Assembly: GCA_036971475.1 (NCBI GenBank) | Contig: JBAIZL010000002.1 | Coordinates: 229,324,643 to 229,388,642, forward strand | Direction: 5' to 3' | DNA: 64,000 bases | Origin: Prosapia bicincta | Taxonomy: Eukaryota; Arthropoda; Insecta; Hemiptera; Cercopidae | Part shown: positions 23,601-37,034 of the stretch, piece after piece | Numbering within the stretch: the first letter of the stretch is position 1 | Layout of the letters: each line of letters begins with the position of its first letter | Position numbers and translations under genes: made by a program | The notes under the pieces: model-generated | Told to the model about the DNA's origin: nothing | Database searches by the model: none | Seen by the model: only the letters and a program-made list of their open reading frames with translations

Positions 23601-23756
23601 ACAAATATTTATTTTAGAAGCTATGGTGAACGACGAAACGCACCCAAAAACAAAACACGAACCGACCTAATCAGACACACTGACTACTCAAAACTAATAA
23701 TAACAATCGGACCTGGCCATGACTTGGCGACGGACGACAGCCAACTATACAGAACA

Positions 23757-23845
23757 GCACATACATAGAACTGCACATACGCAGAACTGCACATACACAG
23801 AACTGCACATACACAGAACTGCACATACACAGAACTGCACAGAGA
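23757..23845 (+). repeat. 16-bp minisatellite inside the Tigger element
   Basis: Five to six copies of CACATACACAGAACTG with single-base variants in the first two copies. It lies in what should be the 5' untranslated part of the element. Confidence 0.93.
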
Positions 23846-24039
23846 CAGTGACTCAGCATCCAAATGTTTAGGCTGTGCACACTCTAGCTTCCGGAGATAA
23901 GACCAATAGAATATGTAGAGATAATTATTAAACGCAATACGTTTCCATCTTAATTTTTTCTTCTGAAAATCTGAAATCAGTTCGGATATTCAACGATTCA
24001 GATAGTCGAAGTTCGTAAAATTGGAGTTATACTGTATAG

Positions 24040-26320
24040 TTATTTCGCTTTGCAGTAACCTATCATGTACAGTACACTCGTTAACCTTTTGTAACAAGTT
24101 TGTTCTAAGATTAAAATAATAGAGAGATACAAGATGGACAATTTCTTTGTTATGTACTGTGTGCTTTACTGCAGTATACGGTATGGGTATTATGAGACCT
24201 GACTAACAAAATTTCTTTCTTTAAATATATTACCAATTATAGATATAGAACATATTCGAAAATAAGTCAGAATATTGTTTTTATAATTGATTGTAATTTG
24301 AACTTTGACTAATTGTATTTGAGCTATCCAAACCTACAAATTAACCATATTCCACTGTAAATTATTTACGTCACGAGTCACAAGACAAAGACCGTTGATT
24401 TGCGGGTTGCATATTCCCAACTTTTGACCCAGGTGGGTCGAAACTTTTCCAGTGCTTACGTTTGATTCAACTGTGATGACTCACTCTCAAAATAGCAACA
24501 AAGATGAACTTTTGAACTATAAAACCTAATCTCATATAATTCAAACCTACTTCAAGTTTTACAAAAAACGTTTTTCGTATAATCCTATGGTTTAATATCG
24601 TAGAATAGATTCCGATTCGAATTAAATGTGTTTTAAATTTAATAATTAGTTTAAGTGAAAGCAGATTTAATTTTAAAAGTGCTAAATTTCATTTATAGTT
24701 TTTCAGTCTTAGGATACCGGAAAATATTTCTTTCAGATTTTGAACTTGTTTAAAGTTCCCGGAACCCGAAATAAATTTCTGGCTTCGCTACTGGGTGTCA
24801 TTGGTATACTTTTACTTACATGCGTCGTTATAATAAATTCGGATCAACCTCTATATTTTATATACAGAGAATGCTACATAAAGCTATAAAGTTGATTTTA
24901 TATAGGTTTTTTACAATTGTTTTAAAATTTAGAACCCTACATACACGTCAATACATGAATATAAATCTCGGTTCTGACATAGAACAAGAAGAAATGGAAA
25001 AAATGGCATCGGAAACTATTTTTGGAGTATAATTGAATAAATCTATATAGAGCGAAAATTTGAAAAAAATTTAAGAAATTTAAAAAATATGGAAAAATAA
25101 AAATGCAAAAATGAAAGATTTAGAATGGCAGTGAAATTAAAACGCTTTAGATTTTATGCAAGTATGCCTGTTAACAGGGCACATGTTAAAGTGAGGAATT
25201 CCGTATGATTTTTTGAAGTGTTGTGGGGGTGTTTATATTTATAAGAGAGGCGTGGAACAAAATAATAAAACGGAAGTAGTAGAAAACGGAATTTTGAGGT
25301 GAGTTGTTGATTATTTAAAACAACATACCTTCTCAACATACTAACTTTATATGATTTAACATTTTTTATTTTTTTAATGTTCATTAAAACCCTAAAATCT
25401 AAAGAAACAGATACTTAATTAAAACCATTTGTACATAACCGAAATAACTTTTTAATAATTGCCAAAATCAAGATTTTTAAGAAGAAAATAAGTGTAAAAT
25501 AAAGTAAAAGTGATTATTTAAGAAAATAATAGTTTTAAATATAATTATTATATTGTTTTGATATGTTTTCAGCGTAATAACCAATTATTTGTTGACTCAT
25601 TAGACTATTACACACGTAAAGTATAAAGCCAGTCGATATGTTATGAATGCAATGTAAATATGTTTAGCATTAGGTTTATGTGTTAATAAGCTTGTGTATT
25701 AGACTACATACTGCTAGCCACCTCTTTACAACCAACGGTTCTACAACTATTACAGCATGTGATGGAAATAAAGCTACAGCTGTTATAAATTTGTTTTTGC
25801 AACCCTGCTTGTATAAGAGCAGTAGAAACAGCGGTGGAAGTAAGCCTTTAGCTTCAGTGTGTTTCGTAAGCCACTGCATTAAAACAAATGATCTAGATGA
25901 ATAGTTCAAGTTGTTTGAGTAAACTAGAGGTCCTTGAACCAGATACTAAATACTCCTATTGATGTTAAATAATTATAAAATATCATTCCTTAATATAACA
26001 AATATATTTAGTTTAATAATCATATTGTGGAAGCCTTCGTATCCTAGTTTTGGATTTTATCTCAACTATCACATAAATCCCAGCATATGCGTATATTCTG
26101 TCATTGAACTGTTACAAAATAAACAAGAATGTATTCCAAAACCTTTTAGGGGTATTTTCACTATTTTTGTGACACAAAAAGCCACAAGCCTGAGACATTT
26201 TTGCTTGAAAATATTGACCCATAACCTGTATGAGTTTTAGTAATTTTTATTATTTTGTAGCATGCTGTAAACATAAATGCTTAGTTATATATTACTTAAT
26301 TAAATACATTAATGGTCAGT
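24040..26320. other. Unassigned stretch
   Basis: AT-rich, with no supported gene. Near 24760-24800 the minus strand reads CAGTAGCGAAGCCAGAAATT, which resembles one end of a hAT-type MITE, but I could not find a convincing partner end. The frames at 24820-25032, 25154-25384, 25676-25909 and 25959-26240 show no family motif. Confidence 0.4.
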
Positions 26321-26329
26321 AATATAATT

Positions 26330-28672
26330 GTTTAGATATGTAGGAATAAAGTAAGGATGATATTTTAAGGGGGAAACTCTGTCCGTAAATCTAATTACAG
26401 CTGTTTAGCTATGTAGGAATAAAGTAAGGATGATATTTTAAGGGGGAAACTCTGTCCGTAAATCTAATTACAGCTGTTTAGCTATGTAGGAATAAAGTAA
26501 GGATGATATTTTAAGGGGGAAACTCTGTCCGTAAATCTAATTACAGCTGTTTAGCTATGTAGGAATAAAGTAAGGATGATATTTTAAGGGGGAAACTCTG
26601 TCCATAAATCTAATTACAGCTGTTTAGCTATGTAGGAATAAAGTAAGGATGATATTTTAAGGGGGAAACTCTGTCCGTAAATCTAATTACAGCTGTTTAG
26701 CTATGTAGGAATAAAGTAAGGATGATATTTTAAGGGGGAAACTCTGTCCGTAAATCTAATTACAGCTGTTTAGCTATGTAGGAATAAAGTAAGGATGATA
26801 TTTTAAGGGGGAAACTCTGTCCGTAAATCTAATTACAGCTGTTTAGCTATGTAGGAATAAAGTAAGGATGATATTTTAAGGGGGAAACTCTGTCCGTAAA
26901 TCTAATTACAGCTGTTTAGCTATGTAGGAATAAAGTAAGGATGATATTTTAAGGGGGAAACTCTGTCCGTAAATCTAATTACAGCTGTTTAGATATGTAG
27001 GAATAAAGTAAGGATGATATATTAAGGGGGAAACTCTGTCCGTAAATCTAATTACAGCTGTTTAGATATGTAGGAATAAAGTAAGGATGATATATTAAGG
27101 GGGAAACTCTGTCCGTAAATCTAATTACAGCTGTTTAGATATGTAGGAATAAAGTAAGGATGATATTTTAAGGGGGAAACTCTGTCCGTAAATCTAATTA
27201 CAGCTGTTTAGCTATGTAGGAATAAAGTAAGGATGATATTTTAAGGGGGAAACTCTGTCCGTAAATCTAATTACAGCTGTTTAGATATGTAGGAATAAAG
27301 TAAGGATGATATTTTAAGGGGGGAAACTCTGTCCGTAAATCTAATTACAGCTGTTTAGATATGTAGGAATAAAGTAAGGATGATATATTAAGGGGGAAAC
27401 TCTGTCCGTAAATCTAATTACAGCTGTTTAGATATGTAGGAATAAAGTAAGGATGATATATTAAGGGGGAAACTCTGTCCGTAAATCTAATTACAGCTGT
27501 TTAGCTATGTAGGAATAAAGTAAGGATGATATTTTAAGGGGGAAACTCTGTCCGTAAATCTAATTACAGCTGTTTAGATATGTAGGAATAAAGTAAGGAT
27601 GATATTTTAAGGGGGAAACTCTGTCCGTAAATCTAATTACAGCTGTTTAGCTATGTAGGAATAAAGTAAGGATGATATTTTAAGGGGGAAACTCTGTCCG
27701 TAAATCTAATTACAGCTGTTTAGATATGTAGGAATAAAGTAAGGATGATATTTTAAGGGGGGAAACTCTGTCCGTAAATCTAATTACAGCTGTTTAGATA
27801 TGTAGGAATAAAGTAAGGATGATATATTAAGGGGGAAACTCTGTCCGTAAATCTAATTACAGCTGTTTAGATATGTAGGAATAAAGTAAGGATGATATAT
27901 TAAGGGGGAAACTCTGTCCGTAAATCTAATTACAGCTGTTTAGCTATGTAGGAATAAAGTAAGGATGATATTTTAAGGGGGAAACTCTGTCCGTAAATCT
28001 AATTACAGCTGTTTAGATATGTAGGAATAAAGTAAGGATGATATATTAAGGGGGAAACTCTGTCCGTAAATCTAATTACAGCTGTTTAGATATGTAGGAA
28101 TAAAGTAAGGATGATATATTAAGGGGGAAACTCTGTCCGTAAATCTAATTACAGCTGTTTAGCTATGTAGGAATAAAGTAAGGATGATATATTAAGGGGG
28201 AAACTCTGTCCGTAAATCTAATTACAGCTGTTTAGCTATGTAGGAATAAAGTAAGGATGATATATTAAGGGGGAAACTCTGTCCGTAAATCTAATTACAG
28301 CTGTTTAGATATGTAGGAATAAAGTAAGGATGATATTTTAAGGGGGAAACTCTGTCCGTAAATCTAATTACAGCTGTTTAGATATGTAGGAATAAAGTAA
28401 GGATGATATTTTAAGGGGGAAACTCTGTCCGTAAATCTAATTACAGCTGTTTAGCTATGTAGGAATAAAGTAAGGATGATATTTTAAGGGGGAAACTCTG
28501 TCCGTAAATCTAATTACAGCTGTTTAGCTATGTAGGAATAAAGTAAGGATGATATTTTAAGGGGGAAACTCTGTCCGTAAATCTAATTACAGCTGTTTAG
28601 ATATGTAGGAATAAAGTAAGGATGATATTTTAAGGGGGAAACTCTGTCCGTAAATCTGATTACTTTCACCTC
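26330..28672 (+). repeat. 73-bp tandem array, about 32 copies
   Basis: The unit is TAGGAATAAAGTAAGGATGA, then TATTTTAAGGGGGAAACTCT, then GTCCGTAAATCTAATTACAG, then CTGTTTAGCTATG. Copies are almost identical. Switching sites are AGCTATG/AGATATG, ATTTTA/ATATTA, and one extra G (six instead of five) in two copies at 27311 and 27750. Those two copies are six units apart, and their neighbours share the same variants, so blocks of about six units have been duplicated. Divergent copies lie only at the edges. The high identity points to recent homogenisation. Confidence 0.98.
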
Positions 28673-31320
28673 AAGTAGTTCAGTTTATTACCGTAGAACA
28701 TAAAATGTAGAGAAACTGTTTTCTGTGACTTGAAATCCACGCCTATATTTAACCCATATACTCTGTTGAAGTAAATCTTGTCGAGAAAAATTACTTGCAC
28801 AATAAACGCTTTTTATCACTATTAAATACAGCTAACTAGTTATATTCTGTAGAAATTACACTGCTTAAAAGAATTTCATAATGTTGTTCTTTTTAGATGT
28901 ATTTTTACCATTTAGAAAATGTATTGTAAAAGTACTAGACAATTATATATGTAGGGTCTAATTAACAAATTACAAGGTAGAGCATTATGGAACTCCATAA
29001 ATGCAAATAATCTACTACAGACAGGTTTAGTGCCGTAACTAAACTAAAACAATTTAAATGGGTTTATATGTAGCCTAATAGTTTCGTCAAAATTCGTTTA
29101 AGCGAAGTTTAAAATATTTTCCTCAATGGATTAATGGAGTCACACGAAAAGCAGAATGGAGAATTATTCTATATTACTATTACTCGTATCTGTAGGAAAA
29201 TTTGTTATAAAATGATGCTTCATCCAACCAGGAAATTTTGTCACAGTTTGAGACGTAGTAGAGCCCTCAAGCTAGAGGTTATCGAAATTAGAGCAATTGA
29301 CAAGTCGCAGGTCATGGTTCTAGATAAAGCTGTATGGCTGGACAATTCCGTAGTGTTCTACAACAAATCTTGACCTTGTATACAATGTTTCTGAATACTT
29401 ATAAAAAAATTTTAAAACGTAATATAGGGAATTCTGGCTTTAATAAAGCGAATAATCATGCATTAAATAATTGAGGTAATAAATTAATATTTGATGATCC
29501 AGACTAATAATAGAAATATAACATTTCTCTCGTCAACATTTGTGTTGGAGTTTATCAACATTAGACTTTGTGGATTGGAACCAATCATTAAAACGTTCAT
29601 TCACCTTTAGGTGAACATATTTGGCTGCCAAAGTGATCGAGTAGATAATTCTCTTTAAATGTGCAACAGAATATGCCTAAGTTTAAAATTATTCTTATTA
29701 TCAAGTATTTGTCAGTTTAACTAGGATCTTTTCTAATGAAGTAAATAGTTAAAATGAGTGAAACCGGCTTAAAATGAGAGAATTTTGTTGATTGCGTGAT
29801 ATGAGTGAGTAGCCTATATAGGCCTATATGTTGCACGAATCTAAATATTTAAAACAAATATCCTAGAAAACAAACCATTAGCAAAATGATTTACCGTACA
29901 TTATACATAGTCCTAACACAATATAAATGGTTAAACATATCTATACAGCTTAGATAATTTTAAAAAACTTGATTAAATAAACTGTTTCCCTTAGATTGAC
30001 TGGTAATCAACTTGGAGCCGAAGCTGTTTAAGCCGGAAACTTGAAATTTTGAAGGTATTTTAGTTTCATAGATAGCAAAATGCTGGAAAATTATTTCGAG
30101 TTTTTATAAATTTAAATTTTTGTTTAATACAATGGTTGTTTTCGTAGCTTATTTATGTAGCTTATTTATGCTTGGCTTTTGTTAGAGAACAGCTGTAACG
30201 CGAGTCGTGAATTGTTTCAAATTAATCCAAATAACGGGTTCTCTAGTTAATAGCAAGTATTAACTATAGTAAAAGTACAATTTACATAATCAAAATCATA
30301 ATATCAGAGTTCGTTATAAAGTAGACGAAAACATGAATATTTTGAAACACTGTTGATGTTATGAAGAAATTTTAATTCAATAAAAATTGTTATTTTAATT
30401 TTTAGGCTTGAGATTAGTATTAATATTGTAAATTTATGTTTACTTTTTAAAGATGAATGTAATAAAGTTATTATCTTTATTAATAAAATTTACTTGTATC
30501 ATTTATAAATCATCACAGCTTAGAAAAAAATAACTTTTTCTATATACAATTTTTAGTTAATGGATAGCTAAAAGCTACTTAAATTTTAAAAATATTAACT
30601 GTAAAAATTATTCATTTTGAAAATCTAAAGATCGTGCAAAAATGTATGGATGAGTAATCAATGATCAATTTTAAAGTTAGTAGGTAGACCTATATTTCAA
30701 ATGGTGTTAAATGGTTGTAATTACGATACATTTGACTTGCATCGACAATATTAAACTAATGACTCTTGCATATTTTCTTATTGGCTCGCGTTTTTCTGAA
30801 AACTTTTTAAATACGAATTATATAAAAACAAATTTTTTAAGAGGGAAAATGTTTTCAGTTTGTTTTCACATGCAAATGTTGTCATTAATAATCCGCCATT
30901 TTGGTGCACGAGATAATGTAATTTAAGAGAAGAGAGAGAGTAGAGATGCATAGAATAGCATACTAGGGTTCACGTAATATTTGCAAAGTTAGTAGCTTAG
31001 TACCAGGTTATAGGCAGGAATCAGCCATTTCGAAAATACCGATACATTCACGCAATTTCGATCCCACTGATTTAGTTGTTCCTCTGATCCTCGAGATAAC
31101 CACTGAGCAGTTCGTTTTTGCACGCTTTGAAGACTCAGGCCTAATTGTTCACCCGATTCCTCTTGTCTCTGGATCCTTGCAGGTTTACGGATTTATTCTA
31201 GAAGCCTTCGCCATTTGCATTTACGTTTACGGGCTCTAAGATGCTTGTGAAGTCTTCTGAGTGTAATGACACTTTCAGCTTTAGTTTCAAAATATAATTC
31301 AAATCTTTTTTTCTATAGAA
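28673..31320. other. Unassigned stretch
   Basis: About 2.6 kb of AT-rich sequence without a supported gene. The frame at 29134-29373 (79 codons, basic) and the one at 30711-30926 have no motif that I recognise. Confidence 0.45.
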
Positions 31321-31332
31321 ACATTTGAGGAC

Positions 31333-31381
31333 GGAGCCCCATCGGATGAAAATTGGAGGGTTCATACCCTCCGCTGGCTCC
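31333..31381 (+). other. Two-tier GC-rich hairpin
   Basis: The outer stem GGAGCC/GGCTCC (31333-31338 with 31376-31381) encloses a perfect inner stem GGAGGGT-TCAT-ACCCTCC (31355-31372). It is striking in a region of about 30% GC. I checked for hammerhead and SECIS core motifs and found neither. It could be a structured RNA or the end of a mobile element. Confidence 0.6.
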
Positions 31382-31974
31382 AGGAATTAGCGCCGTTGTA
31401 TATAAGTATTGTTTGAGCCTTTTTATATACTCCTCATCAGCTTGACATGTTCACTAAATTGTTGCATTATTCTATAATTGATCACCTAATCTGTAAAACG
31501 TAGTAATATTTTACAAATATTCAACATAAAATTACTTTTAAAGTTAGTAAAATATATTTGGACCTGCAGTTATTTACAAATATACATACTCATAAACAGA
31601 AGGAAAATATAGCTTTAAGTGACCCAACACACTTATAGTATGAAAAAATTCATTAAATTAGGAAATTTTCGGGCTTTCTGGAAAATAATAACTAGATCAA
31701 TCGACTTCTATTTACGTATCTCGATCGAGTCTTTCGTATTTCTCAGGTTTAAAAACAATTACTAAAAATTAATTTCTAAAAAACATGTTAGCCTACGTAA
31801 AATCTCCAAATTTGTAACAACACATACTTATGTTAGTTAAGAATGTAATTAAATTATTATTACTTCACTGAAATATAATAACAACTAATAAAAATGTTAT
31901 AATATATATTTTTAAATATATAATGCAACACATATAGTAACAATACGACCATAAAAAAATTAAGAAAATAAATA
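31382..31974. other. AT-rich stretch, nothing recognised
   Basis: No supported feature between the hairpin and the LINE relic. Confidence 0.4.
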
Positions 31975-32800
31975 CAAATCATAGAGGAGTTGGTAAAGAA
32001 TTCAACGAACATTTTTTACCAAGTATTGAAAGACATTTTCAATCAACGTAATTATTTAGTACTAGGTGTCAAAATGCTAAGGCTAACGATTTGAGACATG
32101 CTGATGACATTGCTGTAATGGTAAGTTGTAAACCTGATTTGAAAATGATTATTTAGGAAAAGTATTACCTAATATGAACATAAGCAAAGACAAGATGTGT
32201 ACAAATTAGGAAACTTAAGTGAGAATATGCCAAACATTTAATGAACAATAACGGAACACGTGTAGTTTGAGCCAGATTATTTGCTTGTCAGAGGAAATCA
32301 AATAGAAAAAAAAAGATGGCACGTAACTACTATCTGTTACTGTCGACTCAATTTTGTACATAAAAATAATAACTTGATATAATATTTAAAAATTTTAAAA
32401 GGGTATTTAAAAGGGTTTTTAGTAAATGTGTCGTACTAAGATTTAACCTATATAGTATGGCAAAATGTAGAGAGATTAGTAATATTTGATCTATGGAAAT
32501 ACGAAAATTGTGTATTAAACTAAAATTTAGTAAAACAAATGAATGGTTAAGAGATAACACTAAGGTACAAAAGGAGAAGAGAGGGCTGGGAACTTAAATT
32601 GAAGTTTGCGAGACACAGTAGCAGACAGGAAGATGGTTGGTAAAAGGTAATAATTGAATGAAATACATCTGAATATAAAAGAAGAAGAGAAACTCTACAG
32701 GAAAGGTGAGCAAATGATATGAGGAAACATTGTGGGACAAACTAGAAGAATTTAGCTCAGCATATATATCAGTGTACGAGTAAAGTCATGTAGTGGCCAT
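31975..32800 (+). pseudogene. RTE-like LINE reverse transcriptase, C-terminal relic
   Basis: Ordered pieces in shifting frames are: RGV near 31985, STNIFYQVLKDIFNQRNYL, GVKM, then ANDLRHADDIAVMVSCK around 32090-32130, the catalytic reverse-transcriptase box with both aspartates. Next is NMNISKDK. Near 32600-32760 there is RHSSRQEDGW, KRRRETLQER and MRKHCGTNWKNLA (frames joined over stops), the standard C-terminal tail of this LINE group. At least three frameshifts or stops make it dead. The endonuclease and the N-terminal RT fingers are missing. Confidence 0.85.
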
Positions 32801-32961
32801 AATAAACAATATTACATTAGTTGTTAATATTTTTTAATAGTAGTACAACATTAACGCAAAGGGTAAATAAAGCATATCTATTATACTATATATGCCTATA
32901 ACAGTGTATAAAAAGTAGGCTACTTATACTATTATAGTATAATATGACAGTAGGCATATAG

Positions 32962-32963
<2 letters not shown>

Positions 32964-33006
<43 letters not shown>
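32964..33006. repeat. (AT)n microsatellite
   Basis: About 21 units, about 160 bp downstream of the LINE relic. Confidence 0.95.
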
Positions 33007-33013
<7 letters not shown>

Positions 33014-33359
33014 TATTAAATACCAACTCTTTGGTTTTTGAAAAGTTATATTCTGTCTGTATTAGCATAAAGTGTAATTTGTTTCTTTTAAAGTTTTAAA
33101 AGTATATTATGATCTTGTTGTAAATAGTATAATTTAAATGTGTTTGCTCTCATATTGATTTTGAAATACTAGCTATTGAACTTAAAATTAAATAATATAC
33201 TTAACATAAGGGCATAGAGGCCTAGATTGGTTGTCTCAAAAATAAGTTACACTACCTTTCTTTAATACATTTTTTTAGTTGATTATTTAGGCATATATTT
33301 ATAAAGCACACTATTAAACCTATTTTTCAATAAATTATTTGTAACGTGGTAAACGTTTT

Positions 33360-33955
33360 TTTCAATCCAGTGTTATACCAATCTGCAGCCATACCGGTTA
33401 GCCATCTTTCAACGTCTTGCTTTATATCACCCTCGTTTGCGAAGGGTCCTCCTCCAAGATGTTACTTTAGCTACGGGAACAAGGGGAAGTCACTTAGTGC
33501 AACATCATGGGAGTAAGACGAATGTCCAAAGATAAGATCACCTCAAGCGTATCTTGAGTCTGACGAGCAGCGTATAGGTAAGGGTTGTCGTGGAACCAAT
33601 AAAGTGTTTTTATCAGTTTTGATAGACGCATATCCTCAGAGCGGTTAATACGGCTTATTTCCACATTCGGAGACAGCAGAGAAAGGATTTCACTAAGCTT
33701 TAGACCCCGATCGGTGTCAGAGGCCTGTCGGACATCTTCGACAACAGTCGGAGGGAGTGAAGTGGAGGGGAGGACACTTCGTTGTTCATCGTGTAATATT
33801 GTTCTTTCAATAATCGAATGGTGCCAATGAGACGTAATTGCCTTGATATAATGTCTTCGCCATAAACAGTACACAACTCGCAATGAATTTCAGACGCATT
33901 TTTAATTTTTGCCGTTATAAAACGAATAACACCACGAACTTTGCAATTGGTTGCA
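33360..33955 (-). pseudogene. mariner-type transposase, internally deleted
   Basis: The minus strand reads CKVRGVIRFITAKIKNASEI, then HCELCTVYGEDIISRQ (near 33950-33850), the first helix-turn-helix of mariner transposases. After a frameshift, the open frame 33494-33883 gives ERTILHDEQRSVLPSTSLPP and VVEDVRQASDTDRGLKLSEI, the linker and second helix-turn-helix. It then jumps to WFHDNPYLYAARQTQDTLEV, the block around the second catalytic Asp. The first catalytic Asp region is deleted. Downstream, GDIKQDVERWLTGMAADWYN (about 33380-33440) is the C-terminus. No terminal repeats were found. Confidence 0.9.
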
Positions 33956-34139
33956 GGAACAAATGTAATGTCAACAATGGCTGGAGCCTGTCTGCCTGCT
34001 TGATCAACTCATGTGCGTAGGAATTTTACAGGGTTGCCACTACACTAAGAAGTAAGTTCCTCAATACTCACAAGACGTTTTCCGCCTACCACACAGATTT
34101 AAAATATAGTGTAAATACATTCCAACATAACATATCCGT

Positions 34140-35398
34140 TTAATGTACTGTAATGGGTAATATAGGAGACGTGATTCCTTTATAACTCGATCATGATTCA
34201 GTGGTACTCTAATGGGTAATATAGGAGACGTGATTCCTTTATAACTCGATCATTATTAAGTGGTACTGTAATGGGTAATATAGGAGACGTGATTCCTTTA
34301 TAACCCGATCATGATTCAGTGGTACTGTAATGGATAATATAGGAGACGTGATTCCTTTATAGCTCGATCATGATTCAGTGGTACTGTAATGGGTAATATA
34401 GGAGACGTGATTCCTTTATAGCTCGATCACGATTCAGTGGTACTGTAATGGGTAATATAGGAGACGTGATTCCTTTATAGCTCGATCATGATTCAGTGGT
34501 ACTGTAATGGGTAATATAGGAAACGTGATTCCTTTATAGCTCGATCATGATTCAGTGGTACTGTAATGGGTAATATAGGAAACGTGATTCCTTTATAGCT
34601 CGATCATGATTCAGTGGTACTGTAATGGGTAATATAGGAGACGTGATTCCTTTATAGCTACATCATGATTCAGTGGTACTGTAATGGGTAATATAGGAGA
34701 CGTGATTCCTTTATAGCTACAACATGATTCAGTGGTACTGTAATGGGTAATATAGGAGACGTGATTCCTTTATAGCTCGATCATGATTCAGTGATACTGT
34801 AATGGGTAATATAGGAAACGTGATTCCTTTATAGCTCGATCATGATTCAGTGGTACTGTAACGGGTAATATAGGAAACGTGATTCCTTTATAGCTCGATC
34901 ATGATTCAGTGGTACTGTAATGGGTAATATAGGAGACGTGATTCCTTTATAGCTACATCATGATTCAGTGGTACTGTAATGGGTAATATAGGAGACGTGA
35001 TTCCTTTATAGCTCGATCATGATTCAGTGGTACTGTAATGGGTAATATAGGAGACGTGATTCCTTTATAGCTCGATCATGATTCAGTGGTACTGTAATGG
35101 TTAATATGGGAGACGTGATTCCTTTATAACTCGATCATGATTCAGTGGTACTGTAATGGGTGATATAGGAGATGTGATTCCTTTATAGCTCAATCATGAT
35201 TCAGTGGTACTGTAATGGGTAATATAGGAGATGTGATTCCTTTATAGCTCAATCATGATTCAGTGGTACTGTAATGGGTAATATAGGAGATGTGATTCCT
35301 TTATAGCGCGATCATGATTCAGTGGTACTGTAATAGGTAATATAGGAGACGCGATTCCTTTATAACTCGATCATGATTCAGTGGTACTGTAATGGGTA
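34140..35398 (+). repeat. 59-bp tandem array, about 21 copies
   Basis: The unit is TAATGGGTAATATAGGAGAC, then GTGATTCCTTTATAGCTCGA, then TCATGATTCAGTGGTACTG. Variant pairs GGAAACGTG (34513 and 34572) followed by GCTACATC recur at 34808-34930, 295 bp (five units) later, so a block of five was duplicated. Copies near the right edge (35100-35400) carry more private changes (GATGTG, GCGCGATC). Confidence 0.98.
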
Positions 35399-36010
35399 GG
35401 AAAAAACTTGTCTTTAAACTCCCAACCTTATACGTCACATGTATGTAGGCCCTAAGTGCCGCTGTTTTATAAACATTGATTATTTTTATATGAGTTATGT
35501 ATATAACACATTTCCCTATTATTTTTGTAATATTTTATTTATTTAACAGAAGAATGTAGCACGATATCAGAAGTCATGACAATTGTTTTGTTATTTAATC
35601 TACATATTAGTCACAAATTATTGTCAATTTAATTATTTCTTCTATCATCATACTAATTGGCTCAATGAGCAATGTTTACAAACCAATAATAAATGAATTT
35701 ATGGTTTAATTAAAACTGTTTTAATAACTCTGTAATTTTCCATGGATTTATCAAATTGTATTTCGTTTGCACACAGAATTACGTAATGAATAGAGTCTTA
35801 ATAGCTACGAAATATAATTACTTTTAATGTGTCTTCAACCGATAACGATAAGGTTGGAGAATTCCAATAAAGCTATGCTCATTATAGTGAGGCCAATCTT
35901 ACTACGCATTAAGGCTTTTAATTGAGGGAAGTGCATGTCTATTTTAAATAAAACACGTTTTTATAGTGAACTATTTTAAAAATAATCTATGTCTAATTTT
36001 TAACTGATAC
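35399..36010. other. AT-rich stretch, nothing recognised
   Basis: Unique-looking sequence between the 59-bp array and a (CA)n run. Confidence 0.45.
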
Positions 36011-36014
36011 ACAC

Positions 36015-36205
<191 letters not shown>

Positions 36206-37034
36206 TTACACACATAGCCACGCTCGCCCACGCAAACACACAATATGTACATACAAATCTTTCTGTTTCTTTTCATTTTAAAAGAATGACAGCCTATAAT
36301 AAAGAGAACTTTACTAAGCCATATAGAATATTATAATAAATGTATGACATTGATTAAGTGTAAAACTATTCATGCATATAATGTTATGCTGATTCTATTT
36401 TATCCTTTTATGTGTTTAGTCGCACCGAGAAACATAACCCTAACTCTGTTTCTCTGTTTGTACTTTAATAACGACTGTTTTATGCCGCGGTTGAAAATGG
36501 TTTAGGAGAAACCATAAGGGATACCTGTTTACTTGGACCATACGACACTCGAAGAAGTTAATGTGGAGGGGGATAAATATTATAGGTCAAATTTTAGAAG
36601 CTGGCACTTGGCTCTTAGGTATAAATTGAGTATTCATCGAATATAAAACATCAGGCACTGGTGTCATCCCTTATTGGGGCAATAAATCGCGGTCTACTCG
36701 TCCCAACCCTTACACAATCCTATTAGCACATTTCCGTGAGCCTCCTATATACATTTGTTGCTATTTATACTATAAGTTAAACACTACTAATAAGTAACAA
36801 CATGAGTCAGCGGTAGTCCAAGGGTCGATGTTTTTGAAAATGACCTGCGAGCCCTTCCACCCCCTCTCGTTCTCTCGCTAATCCGCAGCCCCTAAGTACC
36901 AGCCTATAAAATATAATCTATACCTTAGGTTTGACCATTGTCACTTTTTTCATAAGCAGAGGCTGAAAAAGACGACAGAAGCTCTTTGGATCTACCGGGA
37001 ATATAACCTACGACATTATTTAGAATAATATCAA
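36206..37034. other. Unassigned stretch
   Basis: Somewhat richer in GC than its surroundings at 36480-36900. No family motif or repeat structure recognised. Confidence 0.4.

Larger units (their letters stand above)
23144..24034 (-). mobile_element. Short pogo/Tigger-like element with TA duplications
   Basis: The ends are CAGTATAACTCCAACTATC on the left and, in reverse complement, CAGTATAACTCCAATTTTAC on the right. Both ends abut TA (23142-23143 and 24035-24036). About 17 bp present in the right terminus is missing from the left, after which both read CTATCTGA. The element is 891 bp and contains only the DNA-binding part of a transposase, so it is non-autonomous. Confidence 0.9.

Noticed and set aside
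24440..24800. Possible hAT MITE (end CAGTAGCGAAGCCAGAAATT on the minus strand)
   Set aside because: No matching opposite end or 8-bp target duplication was found.
19129..28672. CRISPR-like arrays
   Set aside because: The repeats are head-to-tail without unique spacers and the genome is eukaryotic.
30985..31070. tRNA-like words (GTAGCTTAGT and TTCGATCCC)
   Set aside because: Spacing of about 74 bp between A- and B-box-like words is too long and no cloverleaf stems pair; not called as a tRNA or SINE.
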